Source: Romboutsia maritimum (lineage in GTDB: Bacteria; Bacillota; Clostridia; Peptostreptococcales; Peptostreptococcaceae). Taken from it: a DNA stretch of 64,000 bases. The stretch is taken from assembly GCF_002251085.2 (NCBI RefSeq), contig NZ_NOJZ02000011.1:1-64000 (forward strand), written 5' to 3'. Position numbers and translations under genes: made by a program. A model generated the notes under the pieces. That model saw only the letters and a program-made list of their open reading frames with translations. It was not told the origin of the DNA and searched no databases. Below, one piece after another: positions 17,771-25,941 of this stretch (its first letter is position 1; the number at the start of each line of letters is the position of its first letter).

Positions 17771-19165
17771 TTATAATTTAACTTTTAATATAACTTTTGT
17801 TCCTTTTTTATCAGAATTTATTTCAATGTCTCCATCTAAAACTCCTTTTGCATAACTATTAATAATATACATTCCTAAGCTTTTTTTATCAACATTGTCC
17901 ATATTAAATCCTACCCCATCATCTACTATAACAATGTTTTTATAATCTTCATCTGTATTTATAAGTATTTGTATATTTCCACTATCATGATTTTTAAAAG
18001 CATGATCATAGCAATTTTGTATCACTTCATTTATAATAAGCAGCAGAGCTGTTGCTTTATCTCCACTTATTTCAAAATCATCGCCAGTAACATATATGTT
18101 TATGTTTTTATTATCGTTATATCCACTTTGTATATTACTTATTAATAAATTAATAGATTCTAATACATTTATAGTATTATCATTTCTTTTAGATAATAAA
18201 TGATGCGTTGATAATATAGTGAATACTCTGCTTATAGTATTTTCTAAACACTGTCTTACATTTTCATCATCAGTTGATCTACTTTGTTTTCTTAACAAGG
18301 CTACAACTGTTTGTAAGTTGTTTTTTATTCTATGATGAGCTTCTTTTATAGCTACTGATTTAAATACAAGTTCTTCTTCTTTTTTCTTTTCCTCTGTTAA
18401 ATCTTGTATTATTTTTACAAGCTTAAATTCTCCATCATACATCTGTAAAGTTTTTATTTTTAAATAATAATCTTTTATTTTTATTTTTTCTTCTGTACTA
18501 CTAGAACTCAAACTTTTTAGATTTACTATATTCTCAAATTTGTCACACTGTAAAGATAAATCGTCATAATGCATGCCCTTTATCTCTTTTGTATATCCTA
18601 AAGATTTATATATATCTGCCGCATTATTGTTTGCAATCTTTAAAATTCCTTTGTTATCAAATATAAAAATTCCTGAATTCAAATGATCTGTAATAACTCT
18701 ATTTTTATTTATAAGGTTCATAAAATCATCTGAATCTTTTTTATCGTAGCTATTTATTTCAAATTTATTAGTTAATTCTTCACTTATATCTTTTTCAACT
18801 ATAAGTACAGCTACTACTTTGCTATTTAAGTTTATTGGATGAACTGTTTGTTTAACTAATTTATATTCTTGAGTTAATGCTCTTATATCTTTACTTGGAA
18901 CACCTGTCTTTAACGTATTAAGAGCTCCTGGTTCATTTTCTTCATATGCTTTTTTTCCAACAACAATATCTTTATATAATGATTTATCATTGGGACTACT
19001 ATGTGCTACTACTATTGCATATTCTTTGTCTTTACAGAGAACATCTATAAAAACATCACTTTCATGAAACTGAGCTATTAAGTCTAGTGATTTAGATACT
19101 TCTATAATCTTTTCTATGTCATGAGAGTTTAAATTTGTATATTCTTTACAAAGATTTTCTATCAC
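17771..19165 (-). CDS. eutW: Ethanolamine-sensing histidine kinase EutW
   Basis: A 464-residue soluble kinase with no membrane segment. Residues 1-130 match the sensor domain of EutW-type kinases (SLDLIAQFHESDVFIDVLC, LKTGVPSKDIRALTQE). A PAS-like region follows at about 160-255. The histidine box of the HisKA_2 family is EAHHRIKNNLQTVVALLRKQS (His 277/278), followed by an ATPase domain with NEVIQNCYDHAFK and VDDGVGFN. It phosphorylates EutV when ethanolamine is present. It starts 3 bases after the eutV stop. Confidence 0.9.
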   Translation of the reverse strand: MIENLCKEYTNLNSHDIEKIIEVSKSLDLIAQFHESDVFIDVLCKDKEYAIVVAHSSPNDKSLYKDIVVGKKAYEENEPGALNTLKTGVPSKDIRALTQEYKLVKQTVHPINLNSKVVAVLIVEKDISEELTNKFEINSYDKKDSDDFMNLINKNRVITDHLNSGIFIFDNKGILKIANNNAADIYKSLGYTKEIKGMHYDDLSLQCDKFENIVNLKSLSSSSTEEKIKIKDYYLKIKTLQMYDGEFKLVKIIQDLTEEKKKEEELVFKSVAIKEAHHRIKNNLQTVVALLRKQSRSTDDENVRQCLENTISRVFTILSTHHLLSKRNDNTINVLESINLLISNIQSGYNDNKNINIYVTGDDFEISGDKATALLLIINEVIQNCYDHAFKNHDSGNIQILINTDEDYKNIVIVDDGVGFNMDNVDKKSLGMYIINSYAKGVLDGDIEINSDKKGTKVILKVKL

Positions 19166-19168
19166 TTA

Positions 19169-19744
19169 TTAATCCTCATATCCTATGATAATTATCTTTG
19201 CAATTTCGAGCATTGATGTTCTTTTATCCATACTCAGCTTTCTTATTCTATTATAAGCTTCATCTTCTTGTATATTAAACTCTCTAATAAGTATCCCTTT
19301 TGCTCTTTCTATTACTTTTCTCTCATCTAGTTTATTTGCTATATTATCTAAATCTTTTTTCATTTTCTCAAATTCATTTACTTTAGATAAACACATTTCA
19401 ATTGTTGGTATAAATACTTTTTCATTGATTGGCTTTGGTAAATATCCAAAAGCTCCTATATTCTTTGCTCTTTCTATGTATTCTTCGCCTTCACATCCTG
19501 TTAATAAAAGAATACCCCCTGCTAAGTTATCTTTTGATATTATTTTACCTGCCTTAATTCCATCTAACATAGGCATATCTATGTCCATAACAACTAATTC
19601 AGGTTTAAATTTTTTGCAAAGTTCTATTGCCCCAAAACCATCTGAAGCCTCTCCTACAACATCGTAACCCTTAGCTTCTAGGATATCTTTTACATCCATT
19701 CTTGTAATAGGCTCATCATCGACTATTACTATTTTACTATTCAT
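19169..19744 (-). CDS. eutV: ANTAR-type response regulator EutV, RNA-binding antiterminator
   Basis: A 191-residue regulator. Residues 1-120 form the receiver domain with the acidic pair DDE near residues 9-11, phospho-acceptor Asp 54 in VVMDIDMP, and Lys in the YLPKPI loop. Residues about 130-185 form the ANTAR domain (DERKVIERAKGILIREFNIQEDEAYNRIRKLSMDK). It binds dual-hairpin leaders rather than DNA. The ATG at 19744 follows GGGGGAAAT; the frame extends 15 bases further upstream without a better site. Its targets in this window are the leaders at 17642, 20611 and 21994. Confidence 0.93.
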   Translation of the reverse strand: MNSKIVIVDDEPITRMDVKDILEAKGYDVVGEASDGFGAIELCKKFKPELVVMDIDMPMLDGIKAGKIISKDNLAGGILLLTGCEGEEYIERAKNIGAFGYLPKPINEKVFIPTIEMCLSKVNEFEKMKKDLDNIANKLDERKVIERAKGILIREFNIQEDEAYNRIRKLSMDKRTSMLEIAKIIIIGYED

Positions 19745-19765
19745 ATTTATTTCCCCCAACTAAAT

Positions 19766-20194
19766 TTAATTTAGATAATCTAGTAGCTCAGTTACTCCTA
19801 AGCCATCTATAGTGTCAACCTTAAAAATTTCACTTACCCCCGCCATAGTTAATTTTTCTACAGCAAGTTCAATTTCTTCTTTATTTTTAATTTTATTAAT
19901 TTTAGTTATTATTCCTATCACAGTTTTGCAAAACATTCCTGCAAATCCTGGAGCTATGTAATTTTCACCTTGAGTTGGATCATATACTAACGCTATAATG
20001 TCTGCATCTGCTGATGTTACCATTAGTGCACTGTATAATTTTCTATTCTCCATGTATTCTCCAGGTGTATCTATAGAATTATTATATAACTCTACAGATT
20101 GAGTTTTTTTATATTTTAATTCTAGTTCGTCAATTTTTTGACATAGTGTGGTTTTACCACTCCCTGTTTTTCCCATAAATATTACTTTTTTCAT
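19766..20194 (-). CDS. eutP: EutP/PduV family P-loop protein
   Basis: A 142-residue small GTPase-like protein with Walker A GKTGSGKTT at residues 8-16, a DTPGEY switch-like motif near 43-48 and ITKINKI near 95-101. Relatives EutP and PduV are linked to microcompartment positioning or acetate kinase activity; which applies here is not visible. It lies between eutS and eutV on one transcript with gaps under 25 bases. Confidence 0.88.
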   Translation of the reverse strand: MKKVIFMGKTGSGKTTLCQKIDELELKYKKTQSVELYNNSIDTPGEYMENRKLYSALMVTSADADIIALVYDPTQGENYIAPGFAGMFCKTVIGIITKINKIKNKEEIELAVEKLTMAGVSEIFKVDTIDGLGVTELLDYLN

Positions 20195-20210
20195 ATTTTG
20201 ACCTCATCCA

Positions 20211-20561
20211 TTATGACCTAGTTATTTTAGTTAATGTAAAGTTTAAAATATCACCTAATACAGTTAATATTTCATTTAACGCTGATTCTACTGAACTTAC
20301 ATCACCTGATATAACCACAGATCCACTAAACCTATCTATAAATCCTAAGCTAACATCAGATGCTTTTGTTGCTACATCTGCAGCTATTATAGATGCTTCG
20401 CTAGGAGTAATAGTCAAAATACCAATGGCATCTTTTTTCTCTACTACCAGTCCTAATTTTTTATAAATATCTTCATTAGGATTTGCTATTATATGTGCCA
20501 AAGTAACTTGTTTTCCAGGAACATATTCCTGAACTACTCTTTGTTTCTTTTCCTCAGTCAT
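20211..20561 (-). CDS. eutS: EutS shell protein (bent BMC-H)
   Basis: A 116-residue BMC protein. It has the EutS signature [19 protein letters not shown], then [27 protein letters not shown] and [18 protein letters not shown]. EutS hexamers are bent and are thought to form shell edges. I chose the ATG at 20561, which gives the usual EutS N-terminus; the longer frame to 20594 starts with TTG in the terminator flank. The leader 20611-20708 carries an EutV element. Confidence 0.92.
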   Translation of the reverse strand: MTEEKKQRVVQEYVPGKQVTLAHIIANPNEDIYKKLGLVVEKKDAIGILTITPSEASIIAADVATKASDVSLGFIDRFSGSVVISGDVSSVESALNEILTVLGDILNFTLTKITRS

Positions 20562-20610
20562 TTTAGCATCTATCCTCTTTTCTTTTGAATCCAATATTTT
20601 ACTTATTATT

Positions 20611-20708
20611 AGAAAAGCTCCCCAATCAAGTGTTTTCTACACTATATCGAGGAGCTTCATTGCTCTTTAAAAGTTCATAACTTCTTTTGCATCACTTCTT
20701 TGTGATAC
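20611..20708 (-). promoter_or_regulatory. EutV (ANTAR) dual-hairpin antiterminator before eutS
   Basis: Minus-strand hairpin 1 is GTATCAC-AAAGAA-GTGATGC (20708-20689); hairpin 2 is GAGC-AATGAA-GCTC (20665-20652). Both loops have A1 and G4. The 3' arm of hairpin 2 overlaps a terminator stem AAGCTCC/GGGAGCTT (20657-20651 with 20621-20615) ending in TTTTCT. This is the arrangement EutV uses to prevent termination. Confidence 0.88.
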
Positions 20709-20710
20709 TT

Positions 20711-20739
20711 AAATTATAAATTAGCGTTTTCCTAATGTC
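20711..20739 (-). promoter_or_regulatory. Promoter of eutS-eutW transcript
   Basis: TTGACA (20739-20734) and TATAAT (20716-20711) on the minus strand are 17 bases apart, both perfect consensus. The start point would fall just before the first EutV hairpin, so regulation is expected mainly at the antiterminator. Confidence 0.85.
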
Positions 20740-20835
20740 AACATTTATTCCACTATTTTTTACTTATTTTTAGTAAATCGAGTTTATTTTCAATAATTTC
20801 AGTTTTTTCACTTTTTTATATAATTTTATATAATT

Positions 20836-21966
20836 TTATTTGATTTTATTTAATATTTTTATAACATCTTCTGTACTTGGTTTTCTTGGATTCGTAATTG
20901 TACAAGCATCATTTAAAGCTAAAGTAGCAATTTCACTTTCTAGCGAAGTTAATTGTGAAGATTCTACTTTACATTGGCTTAATGTCATAGGCATATTCAT
21001 AGACTTTTCAAGTTTATTAATTTCATTTATTAAGCTTTTTACTGCAACTCTAATATTAGAAGATGATAATCCTAATATTTTAGATATATTAGCAAATTTT
21101 TTCGCTGCAAATGAATATTCTCTTTGATTATATCCTGAAATATCTGCATTGTATTCTATAATATGAGGTAGTAAAATAGCATTAGCTCTTCCATGAGGTA
21201 TATGTAATTTTCCCCCTAAAGCATGAGCTATTCCATGATTTAACCCTAAAGATGCTAAATTAAATGCAAGTCCTGCTAAGCAAGAAGCATTGTGCATTTT
21301 TTGTCTAGCTACTACATCTTCTCCATCTTTATATGCTTTTATTAAATATTCAAATGCTATGGTAATAGCTTTTTCAGCTAATGCGTCTGAAAAATCAGTT
21401 GCATTTGTTGATACATATGCTTCTAGTGCATGAGTTAAAACATCCATTCCTGTATCTGCTGTTATAAAATCAGGAACAGTTTTTACAAGTTCTGAATCAA
21501 GTATAGCTACATCTGGAAGTAACTCATCTGAAACTAATGGATATTTAGTTCCTTTTTGCTTATCAGTTATAACTGAAAATGAAGTTACTTCAGATCCTGT
21601 ACCACTTGTTGTTGGTATAGCTATAAATTCTACATCTTCTATATTTATAATTTTCTTTGAAAGGTTCATTATAGCTTTAGCTGCATCTATTGCAGATCCT
21701 CCTCCTAAAGCGATAATAACTTGAGGTTTAAAATTTTTAACTTTTTCAATACCACTTACTATAATTTCTATAGGTGGATCTGGAACTATATCACTAAAAA
21801 TTTCGTATTCTAATTGATTTAAATTATCCAAAATTTTATTTATAGCACCTGATTTCACCATAAAAGGATCTGTAACTATAAGTACTTTCTTTTCCTTTAT
21901 AGAGTTTAAATATTTTAGTGATCCTTCTCCAAAACGAATTTTTGTTTTAATATCAAAGCTGTACAC
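20836..21966 (-). CDS. eutG: Iron-containing alcohol dehydrogenase EutG
   Basis: A 376-residue iron-dependent dehydrogenase with FGEGSLKYL near the start, the NAD-binding ALGGGSAIDAAKAIM, PTTSGTGSEVTSFSVI, and the metal-binding region with D, HALEAYVS and GIAHALGGKLHIPHG histidines. It reduces acetaldehyde to ethanol, balancing NADH from EutE. The start is a GTG after GGGAGAGTGAG. The leader has its own promoter and EutV element, so it is the promoter-proximal eut unit. Confidence 0.88.
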   Translation of the reverse strand: MYSFDIKTKIRFGEGSLKYLNSIKEKKVLIVTDPFMVKSGAINKILDNLNQLEYEIFSDIVPDPPIEIIVSGIEKVKNFKPQVIIALGGGSAIDAAKAIMNLSKKIINIEDVEFIAIPTTSGTGSEVTSFSVITDKQKGTKYPLVSDELLPDVAILDSELVKTVPDFITADTGMDVLTHALEAYVSTNATDFSDALAEKAITIAFEYLIKAYKDGEDVVARQKMHNASCLAGLAFNLASLGLNHGIAHALGGKLHIPHGRANAILLPHIIEYNADISGYNQREYSFAAKKFANISKILGLSSSNIRVAVKSLINEINKLEKSMNMPMTLSQCKVESSQLTSLESEIATLALNDACTITNPRKPSTEDVIKILNKIK

Positions 21967-21993
21967 GATCTCACTCTCCCTTTAAATGAATAC

Positions 21994-22057
21994 AAAAAAA
22001 GCTCCATAGACTCTCGTCTATGAAGCTTCTTTGCTTTAAATTCACATCTTTGTGATA
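21994..22057 (-). promoter_or_regulatory. EutV (ANTAR) dual-hairpin antiterminator before eutG
   Basis: Minus-strand hairpin 1 is TATCAC-AAAGAT-GTGAAT region (22057-22040); hairpin 2 is AAGC-AAAGAA-GCTT (22036-22023). Both loops show A1 and G4. The 3' arm of hairpin 2 begins the terminator stem AAGCTTCATAGAC pairing with GTCTATGGAGCTT, followed by seven T (to 21994). Confidence 0.88.
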
Positions 22058-22062
22058 CTTTA

Positions 22063-22091
22063 AATATACTATTTTGAAAATTTCTTGTCAA
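22063..22091 (-). promoter_or_regulatory. Promoter of eutG
   Basis: TTGACA (22091-22086) and TATATT (22068-22063) on the minus strand with a 17-base spacer, directly before the EutV hairpins. Confidence 0.8.
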
Positions 22092-22155
22092 TAAAATTAC
22101 TAAACTTCTAGATAAATATCTTTTATATACATATTTTTATAATTAAATATTATTA

Positions 22156-22185
22156 TTGACAAATAACAAATATTAGTGTTAAAAT
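22156..22185 (+). promoter_or_regulatory. Promoter of leader peptide-NSS transporter unit
   Basis: TTGACA at 22156-22161 and TAAAAT at 22180-22185 are 18 bases apart. It precedes the leader ORF by about 30 bases and is divergent from eutG. Confidence 0.7.
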
Positions 22186-22218
22186 CTATAATTAATATAA
22201 GAAAAAGGAGGAAATATT

Positions 22219-22293
22219 ATGAAAATTAAAAAATCACAAGTTAAGATAATACCACAATTTAATAGAGTACTCTTATTAGCCGACTTATTTTAG
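22219..22293 (+). CDS. 24-residue leader peptide before the NSS transporter
   Basis: A 24-codon ORF has a near-perfect ribosome site (AAAGGAGG, 7 bases before ATG). The peptide starts MKIKKSQVKIIPQFN and ends RVLLLADLF. It has no tryptophan and no run of one amino acid, so it is not a classical trp- or his-type leader; an arrest peptide like TnaC or SpeFL is a closer analogy, by inference. Its last codons overlap two RNA strands that can pair downstream: 22275-22282 with 22373-22380 and 22291-22299 with 22342-22350. A ribosome at the stop codon would cover both. Confidence 0.6.
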   Translation: MKIKKSQVKIIPQFNRVLLLADLF

Positions 22294-22331
22294 CAATTGT
22301 GTTTATGAATAGATAAATTTTATTTATTACT

Positions 22332-22386
22332 GTCATAGATGCAATTGCTACTTAAGATGATTGCATCTATGACGGCTAATTTTTAT
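22332..22386 (+). terminator. Strong hairpin after leader peptide, likely attenuator
   Basis: GTCATAGATGCAAT (22332-22345) pairs perfectly with ATTGCATCTATGAC (22360-22373), followed by GGCTAATTTTTATTTT. CAATTGCTA (22342-22350), in its left arm and loop, can instead pair with TAGCAATTG at the leader stop codon, so two folds exclude each other. Confidence 0.7.
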
Positions 22387-22397
22387 TTTGTATATAA

Positions 22398-22432
22398 AAA
22401 GTCTCATAGATTAGTATGGGGCTTTTTTTATA
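22398..22432 (+). terminator. First of two tandem terminators before NSS gene
   Basis: AAAGTCTCATA pairs with TATGGGGCTTT through G-U pairs and is followed by a T tract. It is an imperfect copy of the next terminator. Confidence 0.75.
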
Positions 22433-22443
22433 TCCTAGGTTAA

Positions 22444-22478
22444 AAAGTCCCATACATAAGCTATGGGACTTTTTATTT
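22444..22478 (+). terminator. Second tandem terminator before NSS gene
   Basis: AAAAAGTCCCATA pairs perfectly with TATGGGACTTTTT, then ATTTTA. It ends 35 bases before the transporter start, so transcripts must pass it to express the gene. Confidence 0.85.
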
Positions 22479-22512
22479 TATATTTATTTAAAATAACTTA
22501 GGAGGACTTAAA

Positions 22513-23994
22513 ATGCAAGAAAGTCGAGAACAATGGGGAAGCAAGATGGGTTTTTTACTTGCCGCAATTGGATCAGCGGTAGGTTTAGGTAATATATGGA
22601 GATTTCCATATGTAGTTTATTCTAATGGAGGAGGTGCTTTTTTAATACCATATTTTTGTGCTATATTTACAGCAGGAATTCCTCTTTTAATACTTGAATA
22701 TGGGATAGGTCATAAATTTAAAGGCTCTACACCCCTTTCATTATCAAGAGTTAATAAGAAATTCGAATGGCTTGGATGGTGGCCAATAATTAGTTCTGCC
22801 ATTATATTATGTTATTATTCAATGATTTTAAGTTGGTCTGTTAAGTACCTAACTTTGAGTTTTAACAAAGGCTGGGGTCAAGATTCTGATACATTCTTTT
22901 ATAATGATTTCTTAAAATTATCAGAGTCTCCTCTTCATTTTGGAGGAATAGTTTGGCCAATATTAATGGGAATAGCATTAATATGGATTATAAATTGGTT
23001 TATATGCTACAAAGGTATAAAAGCTGGAATTGAAAAAGCAAGTAAAATATTATTACCTTGTTTATTAATTATAATGATAATAATAGTTATAAGAGGAGTT
23101 ACATTAAAAGGTGCAGAAGTTGGATTAAATACATTGTTTACACCAAATTTAGAAAAGATTAAAGATCCTCAAGTTTGGATATCAGCGTATGGGCAAGTAT
23201 TTTTCTCTTTAAGTATAGGAACTGGTATTATGATGACATATTCTAGTTACCTTCCACCAAAAACAGATATAAATAATAGTGCATTTATGACTGCATTTGC
23301 AAATTGTGGATTTGAATTTTTATCTGCTATTGGTGTATTTGCAATACTTGGAGCAATGGCGACTAGTCAAGGTGTCAGTGTAGATGAAGTCGTAACAAGT
23401 GGAATAGGATTAGCATTTATAGCATTTCCTAAAGTATTTACAATAATGGGTGTATGGGGAAATATTTTAGGAGTTTTATTTTTTACTTGTTTAATGTTTG
23501 CAGGAATCACATCATCAGTATCATTAGTTGAAGCAATTTCAGCATCTATAATTGATAAATTTGGATTAAAGCGTAAAAAAGTTGTTACAATTATGTGTTT
23601 AGTTGGATTTTTAATAAGCACAGTTTTTGCAACAAATGCAGGCTTATATTTGCTAGATATTATGGATAATTTTATAAATAACTATGGAATAGTTGTAGTT
23701 GGATTATTAGAATCCTTCGTTATTGGTTGGGTTCTTAATCCTAACGTAATAAGAGATCATACAAATGCTATTTCGTATTTTAAAATAGGAAAGTGGTGGA
23801 ATATAATTATAAAATATATTACACCTACATTATTAACTCTAACACTAATTCAAAGTCTTATAACAGAGTTTAAAACTCCATATGGTGGATATACTTTAAC
23901 ATCATTATTTTTATTTGGATGGTCAGTTATAGCATTTGGAATTATATGTGCAGTACTAATAAGCAAGAAACCTTGGAAAAAGGAGGCTTTATAA
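22513..23994 (+). CDS. Neurotransmitter:sodium symporter (NSS/SNF) family transporter
   Basis: A 493-residue transporter of the LeuT/MhsT/TnaT fold with about twelve membrane segments. The start EQWGSKMGFLLAAIGSAVGLGNIWRFPYVV (residues 6-34) holds the unwound first helix that binds sodium and substrate; YSNGGGAFLIPYF follows. Later SIGTGIMMTYSSYLP and TSSVSLVEAISASIID match helices 6 and 8. It imports an amino acid with sodium; the next gene, a MetS-like subunit, suggests methionine or alanine, but this is inference. GGAGG stands 9 bases before the ATG. The long leader with a peptide and three hairpins shows tight control. Confidence 0.92.
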   Translation: MQESREQWGSKMGFLLAAIGSAVGLGNIWRFPYVVYSNGGGAFLIPYFCAIFTAGIPLLILEYGIGHKFKGSTPLSLSRVNKKFEWLGWWPIISSAIILCYYSMILSWSVKYLTLSFNKGWGQDSDTFFYNDFLKLSESPLHFGGIVWPILMGIALIWIINWFICYKGIKAGIEKASKILLPCLLIIMIIIVIRGVTLKGAEVGLNTLFTPNLEKIKDPQVWISAYGQVFFSLSIGTGIMMTYSSYLPPKTDINNSAFMTAFANCGFEFLSAIGVFAILGAMATSQGVSVDEVVTSGIGLAFIAFPKVFTIMGVWGNILGVLFFTCLMFAGITSSVSLVEAISASIIDKFGLKRKKVVTIMCLVGFLISTVFATNAGLYLLDIMDNFINNYGIVVVGLLESFVIGWVLNPNVIRDHTNAISYFKIGKWWNIIIKYITPTLLTLTLIQSLITEFKTPYGGYTLTSLFLFGWSVIAFGIICAVLISKKPWKKEAL

Positions 23995-24096
23995 ATGACA
24001 AGTTATGCTATAGCATTTTTGATATTAGGATCGACTATCCTTTTTGGAGGGTTAATGATAACCATAACTATTACTATCAAAAATGAAAAAATGTAA
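23995..24096 (+). CDS. MetS-type small subunit of NSS transporter
   Basis: A 33-residue single-span peptide that begins at the base after the transporter stop (TAAATG). Residues 4-28 are hydrophobic, with GSTILFGG in the middle, and the end is KNEKM. AAGGAGG lies 10 bases upstream. Small subunits of this shape accompany NSS transporters, as in the MetP-MetS methionine/alanine importer of Corynebacterium. Position and shape support the call; the substrate remains inferred. Confidence 0.75.
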   Translation: MTSYAIAFLILGSTILFGGLMITITITIKNEKM

Positions 24097-24166
24097 ATTA
24101 ATTTATGATAGATTTTATATATACATAATTTTAATTGTATACAAATAAAATGGATTATCTTAAAAT

Positions 24167-24245
24167 AAAATTTTGTGGTTAACCTACCGCTTGGGCTGAG
24201 TATAAATTCTCCCCCCTCTTCGCTAGGTTACTTCACAAAATTTTT
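24167..24245. terminator. Bidirectional terminator after the NSS unit, with shared repeat ends
   Basis: AAAATTTTGTG (24167-24177) pairs with CACAAAATTTT (24234-24244); inner TTAACCTA and TAGGTTA also pair. It separates convergent genes. On the minus strand it contains AAGTAACCTAGCGAAG, resembling the ends of the elements at 3598 and 6060. Confidence 0.7.
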
Positions 24246-24251
24246 ATTATT

Positions 24252-25514
24252 TTAAATATTTTTTAATTCTTCTTTACTTTCCTGCTCCTCTAATAATCCA
24301 AGTTTCTTAGCTGCTAGTTTTGTAGTACTTCCTTGTATTATTAAAGTAACTAATATAGTCATAAATACTATAGATGATATTATTTCATACCCTTCTACTT
24401 TCATTGCTGATATTATCCCACATAGTGCAGCAGGTATTACCCCTGTTTCTCTAACCCACATCATAAATAATATTTCATTCTTTTTCCACTTAGCTTTTCT
24501 ATCGAAAATAGTACAAATTAAAACACATATTGGTCTAGCTATAAACATTAATCCTAATACTGAAGCTAGTGAAGGTAAGAAATATTTACCTAAAACTTGC
24601 AAATCTACTTGACTTCCTAATATTATAAATATTGCCATTCTACAAATATTCCCTACGGTTTCTGCCACATAATAATCTGCATCATATGATTTTTTAGTTA
24701 GCCATATTCTAAAATTCTTCTTATTTCCATTAATTATTCCTACTATGAAACAAGACATATATCCACTTCCACCAAGCTTTGTAGATAATTCATATGCTAT
24801 TACTACAGATATTATTGATATTATTGGAGCAAAATCCTTAAATATTCCATATGGTTGGTCGTTTACTAATTTTAAAAGTAGGATACCTGTTACTATCCCA
24901 ATCACAACTCCAACAATAACCATTACGCTTAAATTATATACATTATCTATCAAAGAAAACTTTCCTAATGATATTATAGCTAATACAGCTGAGGTTAATA
25001 TTGCTCCTGTTGCATCATTAAAAGCTGATTCACTTATAACTGTTTGCTTAACTTTATTATTTATTTTAACCTGATTAAATATAGGAACTAAAGTAGCTGG
25101 GTCAGTTGATGCTATTATAGACCCAACAAGTAATGCAGTAATTGTACTAACTTCAAATGTTAAACCTACTATCTTTTGCATAATAAATGCAGATATAAAT
25201 ACACCTAATGTAGATAATAAAAAAACTGATATTTTTACATTCTTTAATACTTTTAAACTAATCTCTTTTCCACCTAAATACAATATAAATGCTGATCCAA
25301 AAGTTAATATTAATTGATTTTCCACTTGATATTGGCTTATATTAATAAATTTCATAATTGATGGTCCTATTAATATACCCACCACTAAAAATAATACTAC
25401 ATCTGGTACTTTCATAATTTCACTTAATTTACTACAAATAATCCCCGTCATAGAAACTATTGCAAATATTATCAATAAGTTATTGCATGCAATTGTGTGT
25501 ATAGACGACTCCAT
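24252..25514 (-). CDS. CPA1-family cation:proton antiporter
   Basis: A 420-residue protein with about twelve membrane segments. The core antiporter motif is GSIIASTDPATLVPIF (residues about 130-145) followed by KQTVISESAFNDATGAILTSA, which holds the ND pair of electroneutral CPA1/NhaP exchangers. PDVVLFLVVGILIGPS near residue 36 is the first re-entrant helix region. It exchanges Na+ or K+ for protons. There is no TrkA-N regulatory domain, and it stops soon after the last helix. The start follows AAGGGGATG. It is monocistronic. Confidence 0.85.
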   Translation of the reverse strand: MESSIHTIACNNLLIIFAIVSMTGIICSKLSEIMKVPDVVLFLVVGILIGPSIMKFINISQYQVENQLILTFGSAFILYLGGKEISLKVLKNVKISVFLLSTLGVFISAFIMQKIVGLTFEVSTITALLVGSIIASTDPATLVPIFNQVKINNKVKQTVISESAFNDATGAILTSAVLAIISLGKFSLIDNVYNLSVMVIVGVVIGIVTGILLLKLVNDQPYGIFKDFAPIISIISVVIAYELSTKLGGSGYMSCFIVGIINGNKKNFRIWLTKKSYDADYYVAETVGNICRMAIFIILGSQVDLQVLGKYFLPSLASVLGLMFIARPICVLICTIFDRKAKWKKNEILFMMWVRETGVIPAALCGIISAMKVEGYEIISSIVFMTILVTLIIQGSTTKLAAKKLGLLEEQESKEELKNI

Positions 25515-25823
25515 TCAAACATCCCCTTAAATTTACTTTATTATATTATATCACCAAGATTAATTATAGTGATAATAGTTAATTTTACTTTTATTGTCAC
25601 CATTTTTTTTGTCATTTATATAACAAAATAAAATATTTGTATTTCATATTTTCATTCAGTATAACTATGTACTTTTAGAGATTTATAATTTTTTTAATTT
25701 TATTTAGTAATCAAAATTTTAAATTAATTGATTATATTAACAAAATTTAAATTTTATTTTAACAATAGTAAACATATATACAGATAATTACTGCCATTTA
25801 ATTAACATTTTAATTTTAAACAA
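25515..25823. other. AT-rich intergenic region, upstream of antiporter gene
   Basis: No ORF with a ribosome site. TATCAC and GTGATA around 25551-25576 form a loose inverted repeat near the probable promoter of the antiporter; nothing else is evident. Confidence 0.4.
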
Positions 25824-25910
25824 CAAAAAGGCTGAAAATTCAACAATAACTAAGAATACAAATTCTCATTTGTATCAAAGCTCCCTTGAAATTTTCAGCC
25901 TAAATTTTTA
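25824..25910. terminator. Long hairpin, terminator of the small-ORF pair
   Basis: AGGCTGAAAATT (25829-25840) pairs with AATTTTCAGCCT (25890-25901), with an inner stem ATACAAAT/AATTTGTAT type. On the minus strand it is followed by TTTTTGTTG, and it lies 32 bases after the stop of the ORF at 25942. Confidence 0.7.
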
Positions 25911-25941
25911 TTATATAGCCTTAAATAATTATAAATATTTT

